From: a virus | DNA: 33,789 nucleotides | Direction: 5' to 3' (one strand) | Virus record (IMG/VR): IMGVR_UViG_3300020162_001932 | Location: 1 to 33,789 of that record | In this document: positions 15,432-20,526 of the stretch, in pieces | Layout of the letters: every line of letters starts with the position of its first letter | Numbering within the stretch: the stretch's first letter is position 1 | Position numbers and translations under genes: made by a program | Notes under the pieces: model-generated | The model's input: only the letters and a program-made list of their open reading frames with translations | Databases searched by the model: none | Told to the model about the DNA's origin: nothing

Positions 15432-15656
15432 TCACGAACCTTCTTCGTGATCGGTGTGAATGCGTATTATATCCTCACTCACACCAGATTCTTCAAGTAT
15501 TTGCACAACTTCATTATAAGGAATCATAACTGCATTGCCATGTTCGCTTTTAATAACAAAAGATTCTCCATTCTCAACTCTATCCAAAAGAGCATCAAAA
15601 TCTGCTTGAAACTCTTCGACGGTAAATGATTCTAGTTTGTTGAGTTCTTGATCCAT
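15432..15656 (-). CDS. Phd/YefM-like antitoxin, orphan
   Basis: A 74-aa protein with the Phd/YefM plan: FTVEEFQADFDALLDRVENG (about residues 11-30), FVIKSEHGNAVMIPYNEV (33-50), then an acidic helix. In these antitoxins the N-terminal part binds operator DNA and the C-terminus masks a toxin. No partner toxin gene (Doc, RelE/YoeB type) is present next to it: the neighbours are a tRNA 6 bp downstream and a 2OG oxygenase 43 bp upstream. It may act as a stand-alone regulator or neutralise a host toxin. The C-terminus is short for full toxin binding. Confidence 0.7.
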   Translation of the reverse strand: MDQELNKLESFTVEEFQADFDALLDRVENGESFVIKSEHGNAVMIPYNEVVQILEESGVSEDIIRIHTDHEEGS

Positions 15657-15699
15657 TTTTAATAATTTATTGATTTTATTTTGATATAATTGATTTCAG

Positions 15700-16269
15700 T
15701 TATTTTAATTTTGGACCCAGCATCCAAGAAACGAGAGAAATTCTTTTCCCTTCAGTAACAGGAGTAACTCTATGTGGAATTCTAGAATCAAAAATTACCA
15801 TAGTCCCCTTTATTTTAGGGACCGTGATTGTATTTCCATGATAATCAATAAATTCAAGATCTCCACCTTTATATTCGGATGGGTCAGTAATCAAAAGTGA
15901 TGCGCTCAGTTTTCTCGTGTATCTATCATCGGTAGATGTACCATAATCACAATGCCATGCGTAATGACCTCCTGGTTCATATTTACTAATTTGTATACTC
16001 TGTAAATAATTTAAATCGTATTCCCAAAAATCTCTATTGACTTTATTAAAGTAGTGAGAAAAAATAGAGCAAACCCAATGATCTTCATACCACCAAGAAA
16101 TTTTAGAATTTCTAGATTCTAATTTAATTTCATCAGTAGTTCCAACAGCAGACTCAGAATACATTTCTCCCGACATTGATTCAATTTCATTTACCATAAT
16201 GTCGATTAATTTTGAAGGAATAACTTGTTCAAAATATCCTACAGGTTTTGCAATTTTATGTTGTGCCAT
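15700..16269 (-). CDS. 2-oxoglutarate/Fe(II)-dependent oxygenase (prolyl-4-hydroxylase-like)
   Basis: A 189-aa enzyme of the double-stranded beta-helix fold. The iron triad is H106 and D108 (AWHCDYG) with H166 (IPHRVTPV), and the 2-oxoglutarate-binding R176 follows in EGKRISLVSWM. LSASLLITDPSEYKGGDLEF and MVIFDSRIPH are typical of the P4H/PiuC branch. 2OG oxygenases are frequent in T4-like cyanophages (family knowledge); substrates are mostly unknown and may be proteins or nucleic acids. It is probably read from the promoter at 16388-16416 through tRNA-Pro. Confidence 0.9.
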   Translation of the reverse strand: MAQHKIAKPVGYFEQVIPSKLIDIMVNEIESMSGEMYSESAVGTTDEIKLESRNSKISWWYEDHWVCSIFSHYFNKVNRDFWEYDLNYLQSIQISKYEPGGHYAWHCDYGTSTDDRYTRKLSASLLITDPSEYKGGDLEFIDYHGNTITVPKIKGTMVIFDSRIPHRVTPVTEGKRISLVSWMLGPKLK

Positions 16270-16293
16270 AATAAATTTAAGAGTTTGTGTAAG

Positions 16294-16369
16294 TCCGAAT
16301 GCTCAGATTTGAACTGAGATTATTCCGCTTCCCAAAAGCGGTGCCATAACCAAGTTAGGCGACATTCGG
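16294..16369 (-). tRNA. tRNA-Pro (anticodon TGG)
   Basis: A 76-nt cloverleaf. The acceptor CCGAATG/CATTCGG is fully paired, discriminator A. The anticodon arm is CCGCT-TTTGGGA-AGCGG (TGG), and the T arm CTCAG-TTCAAAT-CTGAG. CCA is not encoded. A TTGACA/TATCAT promoter lies 19 bp upstream. Confidence 0.93.
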
Positions 16370-16387
16370 GAGAATTGGTTCATTAAT

Positions 16388-16416
16388 ATGATAGCAGCAT
16401 CAACCAACTTTGTCAA
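16388..16416 (-). promoter_or_regulatory. Sigma70-type promoter for tRNA-Pro
   Basis: Minus strand TTGACA, 17 bases, TATCAT, directly before tRNA-Pro and downstream of the small CDS at 16428-16580. The -35 is perfect and the -10 is 4/6. Confidence 0.65.
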
Positions 16417-16427
16417 CCACTATTTAA

Positions 16428-16580
16428 TCACTCATTTGCATCACCAAGATATTTTGCGAGAGGGTCTCTTTTTGTTTTTACAATTTCACACGATCTTATG
16501 TAAAACATATTATTAGTATTACCAGATGCCTCAAATGTTTGTTTGATCTTTACCCAATTATCGTAGGTGCGTTGATCCAT
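16428..16580 (-). CDS. Small conserved-looking hypothetical protein
   Basis: A 50-aa open frame, MDQRTYDNWVKIKQTFEASG, then NTNNMFYIRSCEIVKTKRDP, ending in LAKYLGDANE. The composition is protein-like (balanced charges, aromatic residues, no low complexity) and it fills a gap otherwise without a gene. It has no known domain. A 9-bp inverted repeat lies 13 bp before the start. The frame is real-looking but short, so this rests on coding character alone. Confidence 0.6.
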   Translation of the reverse strand: MDQRTYDNWVKIKQTFEASGNTNNMFYIRSCEIVKTKRDPLAKYLGDANE

Positions 16581-16593
16581 TTGTTTTGTGCGT

Positions 16594-16615
16594 TTATACT
16601 AATAATTTAGTATAA
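16594..16615. repeat. Perfect 9-bp inverted repeat upstream of the small CDS
   Basis: TTATACTAA, 4-base spacer, TTAGTATAA, in an 80-bp AT-rich stretch with several more TAGTAT/ATACTA words up to 16680. It has no T-run typical of a terminator. It could be an operator or mRNA leader hairpin for the 50-aa gene. Confidence 0.6.
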
Positions 16616-16684
16616 GTATAATACTAACTATGAGTATTATGTGTTGATATTATCATATTAAAAGTGTTTTAGTATCTTATGTAA

Positions 16685-16769
16685 CGGAAAGGAGAGGATT
16701 CGAACCTCCGGATGCTTTCACATCTTTTGTTTTCAAGACAAACACCATAAACCACTCGGTCACCTTTCC
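16685..16769 (-). tRNA. tRNA-Ser (anticodon TGA)
   Basis: An 85-nt class II tRNA. The acceptor GGAAAGG/CCTTTCC is fully paired, discriminator G. The anticodon loop CTTGAAA gives TGA. There is a long variable arm, and the T arm is GGAGG-TTCGAAT-CCTCT (closing pair weak). CCA is not encoded. Confidence 0.93.
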
Positions 16770-16780
16770 AATAAAAGTTC

Positions 16781-17041
16781 TTAACGAACCTCAAAATCCA
16801 AACGACGAACCTTACGTTGTCGTCTTTCTTCTTGCCACATAACATCTTGTGAAGAAAGAACATTTGATTTTTGTTCTTTATGTGGAGAGTTTAACATCAC
16901 CACATTAGACAAATCAAGTGCGGTGATTTTATTATTATTTACTATAGTTGCCATATTAGAACAACCACAAGAAACTGTTTTTGATGAGTGACCCTCTAAT
17001 TCTCTATTACAAGATTTACATCTAATTCGTAAGTTTTCCAT
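16781..17041 (-). CDS. Zinc-ribbon-like hypothetical protein
   Basis: An 86-aa protein. The N-terminal part has C8-x2-C11 and C25-x-C27 (RIRCKSCNRELEG, then SCGCSN), which could bind zinc. The C-terminal part is basic and Gln/Arg-rich (WQEERRQRKVRRLDFEVR). I chose the ATG at 17041 because the longer frame would run through tRNA-Asn. A late promoter TATAAATA sits 22 bp upstream. A nucleic-acid-binding role is a guess. Confidence 0.75.
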   Translation of the reverse strand: MENLRIRCKSCNRELEGHSSKTVSCGCSNMATIVNNNKITALDLSNVVMLNSPHKEQKSNVLSSQDVMWQEERRQRKVRRLDFEVR

Positions 17042-17063
17042 AATATTTTCATATTTCTTTGGG

Positions 17064-17071
17064 TATTTATA
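17064..17071 (-). promoter_or_regulatory. T4-type late promoter
   Basis: Perfect TATAAATA followed by C on the minus strand, 22 bp before the ATG of the zinc-ribbon-like gene and only 2 bp after the 3' end of tRNA-Asn. Confidence 0.75.
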
Positions 17072-17073
17072 AA

Positions 17074-17145
17074 CTCCAGAGGCAGGATTTGAACCTGCGA
17101 CCGAGGAGTTAACAGCTCCCAGCTCTGCCACTGAGCTACTCTGGA
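17074..17145 (-). tRNA. tRNA-Asn (anticodon GTT)
   Basis: A 72-nt cloverleaf. The acceptor TCCAGAG/CTCTGGA is perfect, discriminator G. The anticodon arm is GGGAG-CTGTTAA-CTCCT, and the T arm GCAGG-TTCAAAT-CCTGC. It lies 19 bp after tRNA-Gly and is probably co-transcribed with it. Confidence 0.93.
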
Positions 17146-17164
17146 ATAAGAACCTTATGGTTCA

Positions 17165-17235
17165 AGCGGATACACGGATTTGAACCGAGGATAAAAGTTT
17201 GGAAAACTCTTGTGTTGCCACTACACCATACCCGC
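17165..17235 (-). tRNA. tRNA-Gly (anticodon TCC)
   Basis: A 71-nt cloverleaf. The acceptor GCGGGTA pairs with TATCCGC (one G-T), discriminator T. The anticodon loop TTTCCAA gives TCC. The T loop is TTCAAAT. A near-consensus promoter lies 10 bp upstream. Confidence 0.92.
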
Positions 17236-17245
17236 ATATGAGACA

Positions 17246-17274
17246 ATCATAAACTATTTAAGTTTGATTGTCAA
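17246..17274 (-). promoter_or_regulatory. Sigma70-type promoter for tRNA-Gly, with dyad
   Basis: Minus strand TTGACA, 17 bases, TATGAT. An 8-bp inverted repeat, GACAATCA with TGATTGTC, starts in the -35 and ends just after the -10. Almost the same cassette recurs at 17358-17386. Confidence 0.8.
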
Positions 17275-17275
17275 G

Positions 17276-17349
17276 CGTCTTGGGAGGGATTCGAACCCCC
17301 GACCAATTCATTAGAAGTGAATTGCTCTATCCAGCTGAGCTACCAAGAC
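17276..17349 (-). tRNA. tRNA-Arg (anticodon TCT)
   Basis: A 74-nt cloverleaf. The acceptor GTCTTGG/CCAAGAC is perfect, discriminator G. The anticodon arm is ATTCA-CTTCTAA-TGAAT, and the T loop TTCGAAT. It has its own promoter 9 bp upstream and ends 1 bp before the next promoter. Confidence 0.94.
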
Positions 17350-17357
17350 ATAAGACA

Positions 17358-17386
17358 ATCATATCAGTTATGAGTTTGATTGTCAA
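17358..17386 (-). promoter_or_regulatory. Sigma70-type promoter for tRNA-Arg, with dyad
   Basis: Minus strand TTGACA, 17 bases, TATGAT, with the same GACAATCA/TGATTGTC inverted repeat and the same AATCAAACT start of the spacer as 17246-17274. The two look like a duplicated promoter cassette. Confidence 0.8.
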
Positions 17387-17387
17387 G

Positions 17388-17460
17388 TGGGTCAAGTGAG
17401 ACTCGAACTCACGACTTGCAGGTTAAAAGCCCGATACTCTACCATCTGAGTTATTGACCC
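17388..17460 (-). tRNA. tRNA-Lys (anticodon TTT)
   Basis: A 73-nt cloverleaf. The acceptor GGGTCAA/TTGACCC is perfect, discriminator A. The anticodon loop CTTTTAA gives TTT (stem with one weak pair). The T arm is GTGAG-TTCGAGT-CTCAC. Confidence 0.92.
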
Positions 17461-17468
17461 ATAAAGGA

Positions 17469-17506
17469 ACCTCCCTGTTTGTGCATCGTTGAGAGGCATG
17501 GGAGGT
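17469..17506 (-). other. Hairpin-forming leader before tRNA-Lys
   Basis: ACCTCCC and GGGAGGT form a 7-bp stem around a 24-base loop. It lies between the promoter at 17550-17578 and tRNA-Lys, so it would be in the pre-tRNA 5' leader. There is no T-run, so not a classic terminator. It could be a processing signal or a small RNA. Confidence 0.4.
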
Positions 17507-17549
17507 GTGGGATTTATAAGAAGTTTGGACCTCCTCCACCCGTCAAACT

Positions 17550-17578
17550 ACTATAAGGCATCAGGGCACTAAAGTCAA
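17550..17578 (-). promoter_or_regulatory. Sigma70-type promoter for tRNA-Lys
   Basis: Minus strand TTGACT, 17 bases, TATAGT. The -35 overlaps the stop codon of the upstream Hc1-like gene. It gives a leader of about 80 bases before tRNA-Lys. Confidence 0.65.
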
Positions 17579-17763
17579 GCCTTTGCTTCCTTACGGGCGT
17601 TCTTCTCTTCGGTAATTTCTCCTCTACGGGTCTTAACCAGTTTACCGACCTCTTGTAGTGCCTTACGGGCCCGAGTACCAGCAGCATTATTACCAGCAGT
17701 GAACTTTTCGTCTTCTACTTTCCAAGCTTCAATAGCATTCAGTAGTTCTTGTGATACAGACAT
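17575..17763 (-). CDS. Histone H1/Hc1-like small DNA-binding protein
   Basis: A 62-aa, Lys/Ala/Glu-rich helical protein. The segment AGNNAAGTRARKALQEVGKL, then VKTRRGEITEEKNARKE, resembles the Hc1-type nucleoid proteins (pattern GN-AA-R-R, then a long charged helix). Such proteins are thought to bind or compact DNA. The ATG at 17763 has a GGAG Shine-Dalgarno 6 bases upstream; a frame starting 12 bp earlier lacks this support. The basic/acidic alternation gives only a modest net charge, so DNA binding is an inference. Confidence 0.65.
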   Translation of the reverse strand: MSVSQELLNAIEAWKVEDEKFTAGNNAAGTRARKALQEVGKLVKTRRGEITEEKNARKEAKA

Positions 17764-17806
17764 AATAATCTCCAATAAAATAAGATGTGTTTATATATAA
17801 CACTTT

Positions 17807-18211
17807 TTACTTACAGTCATCAACCCATGGGGAACATAAACGCATTTCTCCACCGAGTGATTTACATTCTTCGGTATAACACTTAGAAGTATCTAGAGGA
17901 CTCTCTATCAACCTAGGTAAAGGTATTTTAACTTCTCCAGTGTCTCCTGTCAAGCGTTCATAATCACGAATGGCTTTATCAACATCTCTTTTTACTCTCC
18001 TATCCACCACACCAGGATCCTGGAGCAGTACGTCGTTAATGATGGTCTGTGGGAACAACCTCCTCTGTACCTCATCTAGAAGGTCCCAGAGGTGCTCCTG
18101 AGGTGCTCCTGAGCACTGAGAGAGGGTTGCTACAACAGCACTCAATACGATGCTTACAAGGATTATCTGCTTCTTATCTGGTTTCTTTTTACCAAAATTA
18201 AAATTAAACAT
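17807..18211 (-). CDS. Membrane-anchored Cys-rich hypothetical protein
   Basis: A 134-aa protein. A basic start (GKKKPDKK) is followed by one hydrophobic helix IILVSIVLSAVVATLSQC at about residues 16-33. The rest looks extracytoplasmic and has four Cys near the C-terminus (KCYTEECKSLGGEMRLC, then DDCK). The cysteine at 33 is not in a good lipobox (LSQC), so a lipoprotein is possible but weak. No family recognised. The start codon directly follows the T-run of an intrinsic terminator, so no free ribosome site is visible. Confidence 0.65.
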   Translation of the reverse strand: MFNFNFGKKKPDKKQIILVSIVLSAVVATLSQCSGAPQEHLWDLLDEVQRRLFPQTIINDVLLQDPGVVDRRVKRDVDKAIRDYERLTGDTGEVKIPLPRLIESPLDTSKCYTEECKSLGGEMRLCSPWVDDCK

Positions 18212-18241
18212 AAAAAAAGAGGAGGTCTAAAGAACTCCTCT
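18212..18241 (-). terminator. Intrinsic terminator touching the next start codon
   Basis: A 7-bp stem AGAGGAG/CTCCTCT with a 10-base loop, followed by seven Ts on the minus strand, which run directly into the ATG at 18211. It lies downstream of the modular protein gene 18283-18828. Confidence 0.8.
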
Positions 18242-18282
18242 ATATTTATTAAATTGTATATATTTTTAGACTTCAGTAAGAA

Positions 18283-18828
18283 CTAACCAAGAATACTTTG
18301 TCTCCAATCTTCACTCATATTCGCCATAATTGATTCTGCTGCTTCTGGTGTTTCTGCATATCCTTCATCAAGAAGGTGTGAGAGGATGATGTCGTAGAGG
18401 TCTACTTGTTCTTTACTTAAAATGGGTTCTATAGAAAATCGTGCGGTTCTGCCCTTACTAGCAATTGAACCACTAGAAGTTGCATTTTGCCTATCTTTAA
18501 TCTTATCAACCGCATTTACAACTTTTTTAGCCTTTGCATTTATTTTACGTCTATCTTTGACAGGAGTAAAAGTCTTGGTAGTACGGACATCACTCATCTT
18601 ATTAATTCTTCCAGCTCTATTGAGATTGAGCTCACCTTGTCTTCCTTGTGGTTGACTTCCTGACAATCTTTCCGACCTAGTAACACCAGAAGAAAGTTTG
18701 TTTATTTCTCTTTGTATTTTACGTGCAACTTTTTTTTCTGGAAATTGCTTGAATCCCTCATCAAGTTCTTGTTCTTGATAAACTTCCAAATATGCTTCTT
18801 GAAGACTACGAAGTTCTTGTGCGTCCAT
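18283..18828 (-). CDS. Putative virion/prohead-associated modular protein (small paralogue)
   Basis: A 181-aa protein with two modules shared with 32650-33660. One is the start MDAQELRSLQEAYLEVY; the other is near the C-terminus, with KEQVDLYDIILSHLLDEGYA followed by MANMSEDWRQSILG. The middle is basic and Ser/Lys/Arg-rich with no fold visible. In cyanomyoviruses such low-complexity proteins are usually reported as virion or core components, but I cannot assign a position. A late promoter TATAAATA is 20 bp upstream of the start, and a terminator follows, so this is a one-gene late unit. Confidence 0.65.
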   Translation of the reverse strand: MDAQELRSLQEAYLEVYQEQELDEGFKQFPEKKVARKIQREINKLSSGVTRSERLSGSQPQGRQGELNLNRAGRINKMSDVRTTKTFTPVKDRRKINAKAKKVVNAVDKIKDRQNATSSGSIASKGRTARFSIEPILSKEQVDLYDIILSHLLDEGYAETPEAAESIMANMSEDWRQSILG

Positions 18829-18846
18829 TTTACAAATACTTTTTAG

Positions 18847-19614
18847 TTATTTATAAACCCTACCTCTTTTCCATTCAACACCAGGACATTCTTGTTGGCA
18901 TTTAGCAATACCTTCTGGACTAACCCACCATTTACTTTTTCCTTTTATAATATATCTTCCTCTATACCATCCGTCTGGTATTTGTTCACCTAAAGAATTT
19001 ATGTATTTGTTTTGATTTCCATCAGTAATCCATATCTTACCGTAACAAGAATTTTTTTCACCAAGTTTTGATTCAATATATTTTCTTTTCATCTCTGGAT
19101 TTTGATGTGATTTGATTGCAGTCAATCTTCTACGCTCCCTTTCCTCTGGGCGATTTGCAACATCTTTAGTATATTTTTTTCTTTTTTCTATAGAAGAAGG
19201 TGTGTTAGCAGATTTTATTAAGTTTATTCTTGCCTTCTCTCTTAACTCTGGATTACTCATAGGATTGAAATTAGTTTTCATCAACTCGCTCCTTCTCTTT
19301 TTTGCTTCTTCTCCAGGACCTTTATCATAATAAAATCCAGTAGAAGTTTGATATGCCCTATTAGCAAAGTGTGAATTTTCAACTACTTTATAATATTGCT
19401 GTAAACTAATTTCATCTTGTATTGCTTCCTTTCTTGTATCATAATCACTTTTTAGAATTATCTTTTGAGTGGGATTAAAATTTTTATGACTATACGTCCC
19501 AAAATACTTTACATCTTCTTCAGGTAAACATTTACAGGTTCTACTACCAAAATAACCCATACCCCACTCTTCATAAGAATAATAGGTATAATGATACTCT
19601 TTTGGAGTTTCCAT
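18847..19614 (-). CDS. Putative GIY-YIG-type homing endonuclease
   Basis: A 255-aa protein. The N-terminal part fits a GIY-YIG-like nuclease: YHYTYYSYEEWGMGYFGSRT (about residues 7-26), KYFGTYSH (36-43), then KIILKSDYDTRKEAIQDEIS with the possible catalytic Glu (about 51-70). The middle has NUMOD3-like helical, basic repeats (NPELREKARINLIKSAN, then NRPEERERRRLTAIKSHQNP). The C-terminal GKIWITDGNQNKYINSLGEQ then PDGWYRGR is typical of phage homing-enzyme DNA-binding tails. It lies free-standing between the endolysin and a late gene. It has its own late promoter, unusual for a selfish element. Confidence 0.65.
   Translation of the reverse strand: METPKEYHYTYYSYEEWGMGYFGSRTCKCLPEEDVKYFGTYSHKNFNPTQKIILKSDYDTRKEAIQDEISLQQYYKVVENSHFANRAYQTSTGFYYDKGPGEEAKKRRSELMKTNFNPMSNPELREKARINLIKSANTPSSIEKRKKYTKDVANRPEERERRRLTAIKSHQNPEMKRKYIESKLGEKNSCYGKIWITDGNQNKYINSLGEQIPDGWYRGRYIIKGKSKWWVSPEGIAKCQQECPGVEWKRGRVYK
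18848..18855 (-). promoter_or_regulatory. T4-type late promoter
   Basis: TATAAATA overlapping the last codons and stop of the upstream endonuclease gene. It drives the modular protein 18283-18828. The following leader is nearly identical to the one at 33661-33688. Confidence 0.75.
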
Positions 19615-19641
19615 AGTTCTACTCTAACTTGATGACATTAC

Positions 19642-19649
19642 TATTTATA
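19642..19649 (-). promoter_or_regulatory. T4-type late promoter
   Basis: TATAAATA followed by G, 27 bp before the ATG of the putative homing endonuclease and 1 bp after a terminator T-tract. Confidence 0.7.
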
Positions 19650-19650
19650 C

Positions 19651-19674
19651 AAGAAAGGAGTGCCGAAGCACCCC
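19651..19674 (-). terminator. Intrinsic terminator after the endolysin
   Basis: A GGGGTGC-TTCG-GCACTCC stem-loop (7 bp, one G-T, stable TTCG tetraloop) followed by TTTCTT on the minus strand. Confidence 0.85.
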
Positions 19675-19714
19675 AATCTCACCTGAAAAGTGTCATCAAG
19701 TCAGGTATATGTAT

Positions 19715-20365
19715 TTAGGAGTTAATCACAGTAAGAACTAACTTATTTGAGTAGTTATAAGCATATTCAGTTCTTGCTCCTTTATGTCCCCAACCCAACC
19801 AAGTATATGCTAAACGCATATAATATTCAATAGGTTTTCCTGGAACTTTCAATCTATCTTCAATACCTCGCCATTGTGGTTCAGTAATAATATAACGAAG
19901 TTGAGTATCAAGTGTGGAAGGGTCTCCACCAATACGAGCAGCAAACTTACCAAGACCATTATATCTTGGAGCATCGGTAAATTGAATCAATCCATAACCA
20001 CCACTTGTACAAGCACTATAAGACACTCTAGCACCACCCTCACATACATTAGGAGTGAAGGTAGACTCTTGTCGAATATTGCCCATAATGGTTGCTATGG
20101 CATTTTTGTCAGTAATTCCACGTTTCTGTAAGAATTCTACAGTCTTCGTTTCATTAGTATTACATCCTTTACAAATTAGTCTTTTTTCTTTTGGTTTAAC
20201 TGGAGCAACCTCTCTGGTCGCTGTCTTTGGTGTAGGTTCCTCTTGAATAATAGAGAATGGTGGCGGACCACTCACAGGTGGAGGAGGAAACACGTGGGGC
20301 AGTGTTGCCGTGCTGGTTGTAACCATCGCCAAAAGGGGAAAGGCTACAGTAAAAAATTGTTGCAT
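19715..20365 (-). CDS. Secreted endolysin / lysozyme-like (Phage_tail_lys type)
   Basis: A 216-aa protein. Residues 1-21 form a hydrophobic N-terminus (MQQFFTVAFPLLAMVTTSTA) that reads as a signal peptide or signal anchor. A Pro-rich linker follows (about 24-60). From about residue 73 comes a lysozyme-like domain: VEFLQKRGITDKNAIATIMG, then NIRQESTF with the likely catalytic E100, and SGGYGLIQFTD (121-131). It probably cleaves peptidoglycan. With an export signal it would reach the wall without a holin-made pore. A perfect sigma70 promoter lies about 130 bp upstream. A virion tail lysin is the alternative. Confidence 0.78.
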   Translation of the reverse strand: MQQFFTVAFPLLAMVTTSTATLPHVFPPPPVSGPPPFSIIQEEPTPKTATREVAPVKPKEKRLICKGCNTNETKTVEFLQKRGITDKNAIATIMGNIRQESTFTPNVCEGGARVSYSACTSGGYGLIQFTDAPRYNGLGKFAARIGGDPSTLDTQLRYIITEPQWRGIEDRLKVPGKPIEYYMRLAYTWLGWGHKGARTEYAYNYSNKLVLTVINS

Positions 20366-20370
20366 TAATT

Positions 20371-20448
20371 TTAATAGAATTCGGCATCCGTATAGAAGAG
20401 GGGTATACCCAACTCTCGAAGGGCATCTTCCACGGCTCTAAGTGTCAC
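20371..20448 (-). CDS. Possible 25-aa leader peptide or gene remnant
   Basis: A short frame from a GTG, VTLRAVEDALRELGIPLFYT, then DAEFY and a stop 5 bp before the endolysin ATG. The composition looks genuinely coding, but there is no ATG and no clear ribosome site. A three-codon ATG frame (MSL) precedes it slightly upstream. It may be the tail of a lost gene whose 5' part was replaced by the promoter-hairpin segment. Confidence 0.3.
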   Translation of the reverse strand: MTLRAVEDALRELGIPLFYTDAEFY

Positions 20449-20465
20449 GTCACAGACTCATTACG

Positions 20466-20490
20466 ACAAAACCCACCTTTTGAGTGGGTT
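20466..20490 (-). terminator. Terminator-like hairpin just after a promoter
   Basis: AACCCAC/GTGGGTT, 7-bp stem and 7-base loop, then TTTTGT on the minus strand. It lies 7 bp downstream of the -10 box of the promoter at 20498-20526. It would terminate upstream transcripts or form the 5'-end hairpin of the new one. Confidence 0.7.
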
Positions 20491-20497
20491 CCTTTGC

Positions 20498-20526
20498 ATT
20501 ATATAAGATTATTTAGGTTTTGTCAA
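20498..20526 (-). promoter_or_regulatory. Perfect-consensus sigma70 promoter
   Basis: Minus strand TTGACA, exactly 17 bases, TATAAT: full consensus in both boxes. The -35 overlaps the stop codon of the upstream 57-aa gene. Transcription would begin at about 20491 and reach the endolysin gene. Confidence 0.85.

Larger units (their letters stand above)
19627..19701. repeat. 11-bp inverted repeat around terminator and promoter
   Basis: ACTTGATGACA at 19627-19637 and its exact complement TGTCATCAAGT at 19691-19701. The 53-bp spacer holds an intrinsic terminator and a late promoter. It lies at the 5' border of the endonuclease gene and may mark an insertion or regulatory structure. Confidence 0.7.

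Noticed and set aside
16669-16863. 64-aa minus-strand frame
   Set aside because: It runs through tRNA-Ser and the zinc-ribbon-like gene in another frame.
16781-17131. 116-aa version of the zinc-ribbon-like protein
   Set aside because: The first 30 residues are translated from inside tRNA-Asn and through the late promoter; the ATG at 17041 is the sensible start.
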